From: Algibacter sp. L1A34
GTDB lineage: Bacteria > Bacteroidota > Bacteroidia > Flavobacteriales > Flavobacteriaceae
Direction of reading: 5' to 3'
Assembly (NCBI RefSeq): GCF_009796805.1
Contig: NZ_CP047029.1
Span: 3,548,001-3,612,000 of the forward strand
DNA length: 64,000 nt
The stretch's first letter is position 1; each line of letters starts with the position of its first letter. The translations under genes were made by a program, and so were the position numbers. The notes under the pieces were generated by a model. That model saw only the letters and a list, made by a program, of their open reading frames with translations, was not told where the DNA came from and did no database searches. Below are positions 56,943 through 64,000 of the stretch, one piece after another.

Positions 56943-57311
56943 TTATTCTGCTCTATAAGCAATTCCTTTTTGTTTTTTTGTTTCCCCAACGTACGAGTAT
57001 TCATAAGTATATGATGAATCGGTAGTTGTTAGTATTTTTAAGTGAATATCTTTTTGTTCCGCCATATTCCTTGGGTTTATGGTTTTAAAGACAACCTCGC
57101 AGTCGTTTATCCATCTCAGTTGTGATGAATCTGTTTTGTTGTTATAGATTTCCGTCTGAAGTGTTTCACTTCTTTTAAACTTCGATTTAAATAATTCTCC
57201 ATTAATAGAAACCTCACTATAGAAGGTGCCTGTTTTAAAGTCTGTACAATTGCGTGCGCTTTCGTAGCAGTTAAAAAGAAAAAGCAAAGGTAAAAGGTAT
57301 AAGAATCTCAT
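56943..57311 (-). CDS. Small lipoprotein of unknown function
   Basis: 122 residues. MRFLYLLPLLFLFNC is a lipoprotein signal with Cys15. The mature part (CTDFKTGTFYSE, LRWINDCEVVFKTINPRN, TYEYSYVGETKKQKGIAYRAE) has three further cysteines and is predicted beta-rich. Homologues are sometimes mislabelled DNA topoisomerase IV, which this is not. It follows the XRE regulator gene by 27 bases and converges on the previous gene with a 2-base gap. Confidence 0.65.
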   Translation of the reverse strand: MRFLYLLPLLFLFNCYESARNCTDFKTGTFYSEVSINGELFKSKFKRSETLQTEIYNNKTDSSQLRWINDCEVVFKTINPRNMAEQKDIHLKILTTTDSSYTYEYSYVGETKKQKGIAYRAE

Positions 57312-57338
57312 AAGTGTATCTTGAAATGCAAAATTACT

Positions 57339-57743
57339 TTAATTCTGATAGTTTTTAAAACTTCCGTCGGAATAAAAAACAACAATACGTTCAATAGTTT
57401 TGTCTGCGTCTACTTTTAGGTTGAGGCTATTTTGAATGTTATCTGTTTTTTGAGGGGTTTGAATATTATTATTTGGCGGTAGCGAAGGTGTTTTTGTTTC
57501 TTCTTCAGTTTTGCTTTTCGCAGGAAAAGATCCTTTACCATTCATTAGCCAATACAGTTCAACTTCCGGAAAGGCGGTAAGGGTTTTTAAAACAAATTCT
57601 AAACTTGGCTTGTTTCTGCCAGATAATATATGTGATATACTTGAGCGTTGAACACTGATTTTTTCAGCAAAAGAAGATGCAGATTCTCCGTAGTATTCCA
57701 TTACTTTTTGGAGTCTTTTAATGAATGCTTCGCTGTTTATCAT
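57339..57743 (-). CDS. XRE-family transcriptional regulator
   Basis: 134 residues. The N-terminal helix-turn-helix reads SASSFAEKISVQRSSISHILSGRNKPSLEFV (about 20-50). The middle (60-105) is Pro/Thr/Lys-rich and probably disordered, and the C-terminal 25 residues (KTIERIVVFYSDGSFKNYQ) form a conserved short beta segment. The shared 282-base gap with the divergent M14 gene has four similar operators; one (57771) covers the -7 box of this gene, so it probably represses itself and the M14 gene. This is inference from site position. Confidence 0.88.
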   Translation of the reverse strand: MINSEAFIKRLQKVMEYYGESASSFAEKISVQRSSISHILSGRNKPSLEFVLKTLTAFPEVELYWLMNGKGSFPAKSKTEEETKTPSLPPNNNIQTPQKTDNIQNSLNLKVDADKTIERIVVFYSDGSFKNYQN

Positions 57744-57770
57744 TGTAAATTGTGTTTTTTGTAAATCACT

Positions 57771-57784
57771 GTTACAAATGTAAC
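57771..57784. promoter_or_regulatory. operator O1, overlapping the XRE -7 box
   Basis: GTTACAAATGTAAC is an inverted repeat with two central bases. On the minus strand it contains TACATTTG (57782-57775), a perfect TAnnTTTG, 31 bases before the regulator start. Confidence 0.65.
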
Positions 57785-57939
57785 AATTATATGTGGATTT
57801 GCATCTTATTTTGTGTTAAAATCATATTTTACATATAAGTTAAGCTTTAACAATAAGTATTTAATAACCTGAATTATAGCCGTTTAAGTAGTTTTTGTGT
57901 TTTAAAGCATCAATTCCTGTTGAATCAAGGGTATACTTG

Positions 57940-57953
57940 TGTACAAGTGTAAA
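57940..57953. promoter_or_regulatory. operator O4
   Basis: TGTACAAGTGTAAA matches the TTTACAnnTGTAAA pattern with one mismatch in the left half. It lies 22 bases before O2. Confidence 0.5.
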
Positions 57954-57974
57954 CAAATAGTTTGTTTTTTCTTG

Positions 57975-57988
57975 TTTACAATTGTAAA
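57975..57988. promoter_or_regulatory. operator O2
   Basis: TTTACAATTGTAAA is a perfect 14-base palindrome, 37 bases before the M14 gene. O3 begins 24 bases further on. Confidence 0.65.
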
Positions 57989-57998
57989 TTAGTAATTG

Positions 57999-58012
57999 TT
58001 TACATTTGTATC
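57999..58012. promoter_or_regulatory. operator O3, overlapping the M14 gene -7 box
   Basis: TTTACATTTGTATC matches TTTACAnnTGTAAA except for the last two bases. It contains TACATTTG (58001-58008), a perfect + strand TAnnTTTG, 17 bases before the ATG of the M14 gene. A protein bound here would cover the promoter. Confidence 0.6.
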
Positions 58013-58025
58013 ATAAATAAAACAC

Positions 58026-59180
58026 ATGAAATTAGACATTATAAAATCCCTGTTTTTAAAACACAAAGAATCTAGTCTTTCACATCGTTATATTACCAAT
58101 AATCATATTAAACCACTTTTAAAAAACCTTGAAAAAAATATCACGGTTGAAGTTATTGGTGAGTCGGTTTTAAAAGAATCCATCTATGGATTAAAAATTG
58201 GACAAGGTGAAAAACGTATCTTAATGTGGTCGCAAATGCACGGAAACGAATCGACAACAACTAAGGCTATTTTCGATTTATTAAACACCTTATTAGATAA
58301 AGATTCTGGTTTAAACGCCGTTTTAGAAAGTTGTACCTTATATATAATACCTATTTTAAATCCAGATGGAGCTAGCGCATATACGCGTATAAACGCGAAT
58401 AAAGTCGATTTAAATAGAGATGCACAAAACCTTACACAGCCGGAAAGCAACGTTTTAAGAACTGTTTTTAAACGCTTTAAACCACATTTTTGCTATAATT
58501 TACATGGTCAGCGTACTATTTTTAGCGCTGGAACGACTAACAAACTTGCTACGGTGTCGTTTTTAGCTCCTGCTCAAGACAAAGATTGTGCAATAACACC
58601 TAATAGAAAAAGAGCCATGGAGGTTATTGGTGTAATGAATGAGACTTTGCAGGAGTTAATACCGGATGGAGTAGGTGTTTATGATGATGCTTTCAATTTA
58701 AATTGCGTTGGGGACACCTTTCAAAGTGAAAACATACCGACTATTTTATTTGAAGCAGGACATTATAAGGATGATTATGGTCGTGAAGTTACTCGAGAGT
58801 TGATTTACACATCTTATATAATATCTTTAATATATATCGCTGAAAACAGTGTTAGTGGCGACCATTATGAGTCTTATTTTAAAATACCTGAAAACGATAA
58901 ATGTTTTTATGATATAATTATTAGAAATGTAAAAATCGGAGTTTCATCAGAAGAAAGAAAACTAGATATTGGTATTCTTTATCAAGAGAAATTAGTTGAC
59001 AATAGAATTGAGTTTTTGCCAAAAGTGGATAAAATTGAAAACCTAGATGCTTTTTTCGGACATAAAGAATTTGATGCTAAAGGTTTACATGTATTAAATA
59101 GTAACGGTGAAGATTTGCAAGTAGGTAGCGAAAACGTTTTCGTAATTATCAATAACCAAAATATTTCATTATTAATGTAA
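58026..59180 (+). CDS. M14-family zinc carboxypeptidase-like protein
   Basis: 384 residues, with no signal peptide. The zinc ligands appear as His72 and Glu75 in SQMHGNEST and His160 in CYNLHGQRT; Arg131 is in VDLNRDAQN and the catalytic Glu242 in TILFEAGHYKDDYGRE. This fits an intracellular M14 peptidase or deacylase (succinylglutamate desuccinylase-like). The C-terminal 100 residues are an extra beta domain. Two operators lie in its promoter; the Lrp-family gene follows by 73 bases. Confidence 0.88.
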   Translation: MKLDIIKSLFLKHKESSLSHRYITNNHIKPLLKNLEKNITVEVIGESVLKESIYGLKIGQGEKRILMWSQMHGNESTTTKAIFDLLNTLLDKDSGLNAVLESCTLYIIPILNPDGASAYTRINANKVDLNRDAQNLTQPESNVLRTVFKRFKPHFCYNLHGQRTIFSAGTTNKLATVSFLAPAQDKDCAITPNRKRAMEVIGVMNETLQELIPDGVGVYDDAFNLNCVGDTFQSENIPTILFEAGHYKDDYGREVTRELIYTSYIISLIYIAENSVSGDHYESYFKIPENDKCFYDIIIRNVKIGVSSEERKLDIGILYQEKLVDNRIEFLPKVDKIENLDAFFGHKEFDAKGLHVLNSNGEDLQVGSENVFVIINNQNISLLM

Positions 59181-59221
59181 TAAAACGCAGATATTGTGTG
59201 TAATTATTAACAAAAATGTAT

Positions 59222-59229
59222 TATTTTTG
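59222..59229 (+). promoter_or_regulatory. -7 box of the second Lrp gene
   Basis: TATTTTTG matches TAnnTTTG, 24 bases before the ATG at 59254. The -33 region has only TGTG at 59197-59200. Confidence 0.35.
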
Positions 59230-59253
59230 CTTTTTATTTAAGAATAGTTAATT

Positions 59254-59733
59254 ATGGGGAAAATAAAGTTAGACGAAATAGATCACCAAATTCTTGACAT
59301 GTTAATTGATAACACAAGAATTCCGTTTACAGACATAGCAAAAAAATTATTGATATCTGCAGGTACAGTACATGTACGTGTAAAAAAAATGGAGGAATCG
59401 GGCATTATTCGTGGTTCGTCTTTAACACTAGATTATAAAAAATTAGGGTATTCGTTTATTGCCTATGTTGGCGTTTATTTAAACAATACCTCACAAACTA
59501 AATTTGTGTTAGAACGTATTAATGAAATTGCCTATGTTACTGTAGCGCATATAACAACAGGAAAGTTTAATATTTTCTGTAAGATTAGAGCGAGAAGTAC
59601 GGAACATGCAAAAGAGGTTATTTTTATGTTGGATGACATTGAAGGTGTTTACAGAACAGAAACAATGATATCTTTAGAAGAAAGTATTAACGACAAAAAG
59701 CGACTAATGCATTCTATTTTCAGTGATATGTAG
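59254..59733 (+). CDS. Lrp/AsnC-family regulator
   Basis: 159 residues. The helix-turn-helix part is DHQILDMLIDNTRIPFTDIAKKLLISAGTVHVRVKKMEESGIIRG, and the ligand domain follows (VTVAHITTGKFNIFCKIRARS). It probably senses an amino acid. Its place after the M14 gene suggests that the two may act in one peptide or amino-acid response; a separate promoter is likely. A strong terminator follows. Confidence 0.92.
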   Translation: MGKIKLDEIDHQILDMLIDNTRIPFTDIAKKLLISAGTVHVRVKKMEESGIIRGSSLTLDYKKLGYSFIAYVGVYLNNTSQTKFVLERINEIAYVTVAHITTGKFNIFCKIRARSTEHAKEVIFMLDDIEGVYRTETMISLEESINDKKRLMHSIFSDM

Positions 59734-59758
59734 GTAACACATTGTATATATACATGTT

Positions 59759-59796
59759 AAGTCCTTTCTGTTTAAATAGAAAGGACTTTTTTATGC
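59759..59796 (+). terminator. terminator of the second Lrp gene
   Basis: AAGTCCTTTCT and AGAAAGGACTT form an 11-pair stem with a short loop, followed by T-rich sequence. Confidence 0.88.
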
Positions 59797-59898
59797 CTTA
59801 TTTTTTGTAGCTGTGAATAGGTTTTTTATAGAAAAAATTTTTATTTATATTTTTTTTTGAAATATCTAGAATGGCTATTATCAATTCAAAACTAACTC

Positions 59899-61347
59899 AT
59901 GTTATTTAATTCTTTCGAATTTTTTATTTTTCTAATTATTGTATATCTCCTTTATTGGTTTGTTCTAAAGAAAAGTTTAAAATCACAAAATATCCTCTTG
60001 CTATTAGCAAGTTATTTTTTCTATGGTATTTGGGATTGGCGGTTTCTATCGTTAATTTTATTAAGTACTATTGTAGATTATATTATTGGTAATAAAATAT
60101 ATGCTTCCGATGATAATTCTGTAAGGAAAAGATGGCTTTGGTGTAGTGTTATTTTTAATATAGGTCTATTAGGCTTTTTTAAGTACTATAACTTTTTTAT
60201 TGATTCTTGGATCGATTTAGCATCTGCTATTGGTTATAACATAAAAAGTACTTGGACTTTAAATGTTATTCTTCCGGTAGGTATTTCGTTTTACACTTTT
60301 CAAACGATGTCGTATTCTTTCGATATCTACTATAAAAAGTTAAAACCAACAAAAAGTTTTTTGTCTTTTGCGGCGTTTGTTAGTTTTTTTCCACAATTAG
60401 TTGCAGGGCCAATAGAGCGCGCATCAAACTTGTTATCTCAAATAACAAATAAACGTACTTTTAATTATGCGCAATCTGTTTCTGGTTTAAAATTAATTCT
60501 TTGGGGATTATTTAAAAAGATTGCGATAGCAGATGCTTTAGGCCCTATTGTAGATGATATTTTTGCTAATTATGGTTCATACCCGAGCTCTACATTATTA
60601 ATAGGTGCTATATTTTTTGGCTTTCAGATCTATGGAGATTTTAGTGGGTATTCAGATATAGCTATTGGTACTGCTAAGTTATTTGGTATTGAGTTAATGT
60701 CTAACTTTAAGTTTCCTTATTTTTCTAGAAACATAGCTGAGTTTTGGAGGCGTTGGCATATTTCACTATCCTCATGGTTTCAAGCTTATATATACGTGCC
60801 TCTAGGCGGATCGCGAGAGGGGAAGTTTAAAACTATTAGAAATGTATTTATAATTTTTCTAGTGAGTGGTTTATGGCATGGAGCGAATTGGACATTTATT
60901 TTATGGGGATTGGTTCACGCCTTAATTTTTATTCCTGTATTACTTTTAGGAAATAATACAAAGTATAAAGATACCATTGTAGCTCAAAATTCTATTTTAC
61001 CATCCTTTCGAGAATTAGTAAGTATTTTTAGTGTGTTTTTTACTGTAACAATTTCTTGGATATTTTTTAGATCTAATTCCATAGCCGATGCCTTTAGTTT
61101 TTTAGGTAGTATGAGCAATTTCTCAATAGGAACTTATTTTCATCCAAACGGTTATAGAATGATAGATTATTATGTTATTGTTATTGTGTTTTTATGTTAT
61201 GAATTTATTATAAGGAAAGATGAGCGTTCACCTTTCAATTTTAAAAACAAATACGTTAGGTTTTTTACTTACACGATTATGATTTTTGTAATGATGCTTT
61301 TTTATGATAATGGTATAGATCGTTCATTTATATATTTTCAATTTTAA
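59899..61347 (+). CDS. MBOAT-family O-acyltransferase (AlgI-like)
   Basis: 482 residues with about eleven membrane helices. The family signature segments are FFPQLVAGPIERA (residues 163-175), WRRWHISLSSWF (283-294) and SGLWHGANWTFILWGLVHAL (323-342), the last holding the catalytic His327. AlgI-like proteins carry acetyl groups across the inner membrane to polysaccharides. The SGNH gene 5 bases downstream is the expected partner. It begins a polysaccharide-related group that runs to the window end. Confidence 0.93.
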   Translation: MLFNSFEFFIFLIIVYLLYWFVLKKSLKSQNILLLLASYFFYGIWDWRFLSLILLSTIVDYIIGNKIYASDDNSVRKRWLWCSVIFNIGLLGFFKYYNFFIDSWIDLASAIGYNIKSTWTLNVILPVGISFYTFQTMSYSFDIYYKKLKPTKSFLSFAAFVSFFPQLVAGPIERASNLLSQITNKRTFNYAQSVSGLKLILWGLFKKIAIADALGPIVDDIFANYGSYPSSTLLIGAIFFGFQIYGDFSGYSDIAIGTAKLFGIELMSNFKFPYFSRNIAEFWRRWHISLSSWFQAYIYVPLGGSREGKFKTIRNVFIIFLVSGLWHGANWTFILWGLVHALIFIPVLLLGNNTKYKDTIVAQNSILPSFRELVSIFSVFFTVTISWIFFRSNSIADAFSFLGSMSNFSIGTYFHPNGYRMIDYYVIVIVFLCYEFIIRKDERSPFNFKNKYVRFFTYTIMIFVMMLFYDNGIDRSFIYFQF

Positions 61348-61352
61348 TAGTT

Positions 61353-62321
61353 ATGAAAAAATTACTTTTTAAATCAGGACTATATTTCATCCTAATTTTA
61401 ATAGCATTAGAATTACTTGTTCGAGCTTTTCACTTAGGAAAAGATAGTCCTTCTAGGTATATTGATGAATATGGCGTGGAGAAGTGGGAACCCAATCAAG
61501 ACGGCTATTCGGTAACAGGTAACAGAAGACAGAATTTTTCGGCATACCGTATTAATAAATCTGGATTTAATTCTTATCGTGAGTTTAATCCAACTATAGC
61601 TAAAACAGAAATTGCTTTGGTTGGCGATTCTTTTATTCAAGGTTTTCATCAAGATTTTTACGACTCGGTAGGTAAAAAAATCGAAAATCAGTTACGGGAT
61701 GTTGAAGTTTACGAATATGGCTATGCTGGTTACGATTTTGCAGATCAACTTCATTTATTATATCAATACAAAGACACGTTTGATAAAATTGATTATGTAG
61801 TTTTAGGGCTTCGGTTTCGAGACGATCTATTTCGAGGCGAATATCAGGTTGTTCACGATCGTATGCGACTTGAATCTTCTCTCTATAAAAATTTAAGAAA
61901 AATAAAGTTATTGGTTTATGCACAAAGTATTGGTGTTTTAGATTCTGCAAAGAAGTTTCCTGGTAAAATAATTTCCTTGATTAAAGGGGGAGCTAAAAAT
62001 GATAATAATGTTGCTAAAAAGGAGACGCTTGTCGAGAAGCAAGCAAAGCAATTAAAGTATATTAAAAACTTTGAATTGCTAATAGAAAAATACGGTTATG
62101 ATAAATCGCGGTATGTGTTGCTTATTGATAAGAGCAAAACACCTATCGATTTTCTAGTATTTTTAGAGAATAATCATTTTAAGTATATTGATTTTGGTGA
62201 ATCCTTAAATAACTCGAAAATACCTCCAACTTTAATTTTCGATCAACATTGGAATAATCATGGTAGAAATTTAATTGCCGATTGTGTTGTTAAGGCTTTT
62301 AAAACCTTTAAAAGTAATTAA
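61353..62321 (+). CDS. SGNH/AlgX-AlgJ-like acetyltransferase partner
   Basis: 322 residues. An N-terminal helix (YFILILIALELLVRAF) anchors it facing the periplasm. The GDS block is GDSFIQG at 91-97, and the C-terminal DQHWNNHG (Asp297, His299) fits the DHHW-type SGNH motif of AlgJ/AlgX. These proteins transfer acetyl groups from the MBOAT protein to the polysaccharide. The middle region has low similarity to any family that I know, as is usual for the partner proteins. Co-transcription with the MBOAT gene is almost certain. Confidence 0.82.
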   Translation: MKKLLFKSGLYFILILIALELLVRAFHLGKDSPSRYIDEYGVEKWEPNQDGYSVTGNRRQNFSAYRINKSGFNSYREFNPTIAKTEIALVGDSFIQGFHQDFYDSVGKKIENQLRDVEVYEYGYAGYDFADQLHLLYQYKDTFDKIDYVVLGLRFRDDLFRGEYQVVHDRMRLESSLYKNLRKIKLLVYAQSIGVLDSAKKFPGKIISLIKGGAKNDNNVAKKETLVEKQAKQLKYIKNFELLIEKYGYDKSRYVLLIDKSKTPIDFLVFLENNHFKYIDFGESLNNSKIPPTLIFDQHWNNHGRNLIADCVVKAFKTFKSN

Positions 62322-62626
62322 TTTGTAATATATAATATCATTTCAAACGATTTGACCGTATAACAAGTATTTCAAAGAATAATTTTGACAAGGACTTTAT
62401 TATTAGGCTATATTTATCCTAAATATATGGATTTTAATAGACCTAGATGATAAATGTTTATATTAAAATTATTTGAAATTAATAGTAGTAATATTAAATA
62501 TAGAATCTAAGTTCTCGTATTTCTCGTAAATACATTGGGTACATATAGAAAAAATAGTGTTTATTTATAGAGTAAGCATGAAATTTAATTTATTACAAAC
62601 AAATTATACATAGGTATATATTTATT
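62322..62626 (+). other. 305-base AT-rich gap
   Basis: No coding frame or terminator stands out. TTTG at 62351 and TAATTTTG at 62380-62387 form a possible promoter, but the 25-base spacing is too long. The rest is very AT-rich (leader of the ATP-grasp gene). Confidence 0.45.
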
Positions 62627-63598
62627 ATGAATATATTAATTACATCAGCAGGAAGGCGCGTTTCATTAGTTGAAGCTTTTCAAAAGGAGTTAAAAGAAAT
62701 ATTTCCGAAGGGAAAGGTAATGACAACAGATTTTAATATTAAGCTATCTGCTGCATGCCAAATATCAGATGGGTCTTTTCAATTGCCTTTAGTAAGTGAT
62801 GACGATTATTTTGATCTCTTGCTTAAGGTTTGTTTAGAAAACGAGATAAAACTCATTATTCCAACCATAGATACTGAACTACTTTTACTTGCTAAAAAGG
62901 AAAAGCAATTTTTAAAACATGGGATTAAACCAATAATAGCATCTCAAAAATTTGTTGAAATGTGTCGAGATAAAAGACAGATTCACGTGTTTTTTGAGGA
63001 AAACAATGTTCAAATTGCTAAAGAATACTCGAAGTACGATTATAAATTACCTATTTTTATAAAGCCAAAAAATGGTAGTAGAAGTATTGATACCTACACT
63101 ATTACCAAACATGAACAATTAACTAAATATCATTTTAAAAATGATGATTTAATGTTTTTAAAATATTTAGATCATGATGAGTTCGAGGAATATACTTGTG
63201 ATTTATACTATGATAAAAACCATGACTTGAAATGTGTTGTTCCAAGAAAACGAATAGAAGTAAGGGATGGTGAAGTAAATAAATGTGTTGCCGAAAAAGG
63301 GCCTTTGGTGGATTATATAAAAGAAAGATTGAGTTTTATAGATGGAGCCATTGGCTGTTTAACTGCTCAGTTTTTTAAGCATAAAAAGACAGATGAAATT
63401 TTTGGTATAGAAATAAACGCTCGATTTGGTGGTGGTTATCCCTTGTCTTATTTTGTTGGAGCTAATTATCCAAAATGGCTGATACAAGAATATTTGTTGG
63501 AAGAAGATATCACGATAGATTATTTGGCAGATTGGGAAGAGAATTTACTAATGTTGCGCTACGATAAAGAAGTTTTGGTACATGACTATAAAGCATAA
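62627..63598 (+). CDS. ATP-grasp domain enzyme, polysaccharide-locus type
   Basis: 323 residues. The N-terminal nucleotide-like fold begins with MNILITSAGRRVSLVEAFQ, the ATP-grasp core contains LPIFIKPKNGSRS and the metal-binding GIEINARFGGGYPLS (Glu and Asn ligands). Such carbamoyl-phosphate-synthase-like enzymes occur in capsule and exopolysaccharide loci, where they link amino acids or other acids to precursors. The substrate is unknown. It overlaps the next gene by 17 bases. Confidence 0.88.
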   Translation: MNILITSAGRRVSLVEAFQKELKEIFPKGKVMTTDFNIKLSAACQISDGSFQLPLVSDDDYFDLLLKVCLENEIKLIIPTIDTELLLLAKKEKQFLKHGIKPIIASQKFVEMCRDKRQIHVFFEENNVQIAKEYSKYDYKLPIFIKPKNGSRSIDTYTITKHEQLTKYHFKNDDLMFLKYLDHDEFEEYTCDLYYDKNHDLKCVVPRKRIEVRDGEVNKCVAEKGPLVDYIKERLSFIDGAIGCLTAQFFKHKKTDEIFGIEINARFGGGYPLSYFVGANYPKWLIQEYLLEEDITIDYLADWEENLLMLRYDKEVLVHDYKA

Positions 63599-64000
63599 TA
63601 TTGTATTTGTATTTGATTTAGATGATACATTATACAAAGAAATTGATTTTTTAAAATCGGCATATAAAGAAATCTCCGGGTACATTTCGGAAAGTACAAG
63701 TTTTGCGGAGCAAATTATTTTTGATAAAATGATTTCTTCTTATTACAATGGTGATAATCCATTTCAAACTATTATAGATTTCGTTAAATCGGAGGATATA
63801 AACATATCTGCGTTACTATCTATTTATAGAAATCACGAACCAGATATTATTTTAAAAAAATCTCACCAAGATATATTGGCGTTTTTAAAAGAAACGGTTT
63901 ATAAAATTGGTTTAATAACAGATGGTAGGAGTATTCAACAAAGAAATAAATTAAAATCGTTAGGGTTAACCAAGTTTTTCGACGAAGTCATAATATCGGA
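63582..64000 (+). CDS. HAD-family hydrolase, cut by window end
   Basis: At least 139 codons from the ATG at 63582, which overlaps the ATP-grasp gene by 17 bases. Motif I is VFVFDLDDTLY (Asp12 and Asp14), and motif II is KIGLITDGRS. A helical cap lies between them. Members hydrolyse phosphate esters; an ATP-grasp followed by a HAD gene is a pairing I recall from polysaccharide-related loci. The C-terminal motifs lie outside the window. Confidence 0.85.
   Translation, partial: MTIKHNIVFVFDLDDTLYKEIDFLKSAYKEISGYISESTSFAEQIIFDKMISSYYNGDNPFQTIIDFVKSEDINISALLSIYRNHEPDIILKKSHQDILAFLKETVYKIGLITDGRSIQQRNKLKSLGLTKFFDEVIIS

Noticed and set aside
56943-57311. Naming the small lipoprotein DNA topoisomerase IV
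   Set aside because: Relatives can carry that label, but a 122-residue lipoprotein has nothing in common with topoisomerase; the true subunits are at 30485 and 32631.
61633-61950. 105-codon minus-strand frame
   Set aside because: Antisense to the SGNH gene, with no supporting signal.

Overview
The window looks like a chromosomal stretch from a member of the Bacteroidota, most likely a marine-type Flavobacteriaceae. The evidence is AT-rich DNA, A-rich leaders instead of strong Shine-Dalgarno sites, -7 boxes of the Bacteroidota form TAnnTTTG, two TonB-dependent receptors with N-terminal carboxypeptidase-like domains, and many small families that I know mainly from flavobacteria (DUF6146-, DUF6787-, DUF937- and DUF3857-like proteins). 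No rRNA, tRNA, CRISPR array, prophage or intact insertion sequence was found. Most of the window is ordinary core chromosome.

Layout. 1-10951 (+): the end of guaA, a LysM/periplasmic-binding fusion protein, two small conserved proteins, a fused FAD/Fe-S oxidoreductase, pyrG and yidC. 11521-15852 (-): a probable metal-uptake cluster (DUF6146 lipoprotein, DUF6787 membrane protein, His-rich small protein, TonB receptor, acidic lipoprotein). 16061-20227 (-): DUF937, serA, serC and a LuxC-type acyl-CoA reductase, divergent from a ferredoxin gene. 20755-27859: a vWA lipoprotein, a transglutaminase-like protein, a PepSY protein, thiamine pyrophosphokinase, an ACT protein and a stand-alone TonB receptor. 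28096-35237 (+): ychF, an EamA transporter, parE, a tiny ORF and parC, convergent with miaA. 36383-43883 (-): potassium channel, DUF3857 protein, exonuclease/GIY-YIG fusion, yggS, M23 peptidase, 3-hydroxyacyl-CoA dehydrogenase, Gfo/Idh/MocA oxidoreductase. 44041-49720: pcm, a PLP sulfur-amino-acid enzyme divergent from an Lrp regulator, then a cassette of one anchored protein, two paralogous 7TM proteins and an orphan histidine kinase. 49717-55576: aldehyde dehydrogenase, RluA synthase, panB, nth, bcp and a large uncharacterised cytosolic protein. 55669-59733: MBL hydrolase, two unknown small proteins, and an XRE regulator / M14 carboxypeptidase / Lrp group with a dense operator cluster. 59899-64000: MBOAT acyltransferase, SGNH partner, ATP-grasp enzyme and a truncated HAD hydrolase, which looks like the edge of a surface-polysaccharide locus.

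Points most worth a second look: (a) the divergent XRE/M14 promoter region with four TTTACAnnTGTAAA-type operators, two of which contain a -7 box; (b) the 7TM-pair plus histidine kinase cassette without a response regulator; (c) miaA, whose reading frame continues through the P-loop but has no ATG, GTG or TTG start; (d) an endonuclease III with no cysteine at all, hence no Fe-S cluster; (e) several unexplained hairpins, including one with four G-U pairs just upstream of yidC and a perfect 16-bp inverted repeat upstream of the LysM gene. All functional statements rest on reading the sequence by eye; no database search was run.
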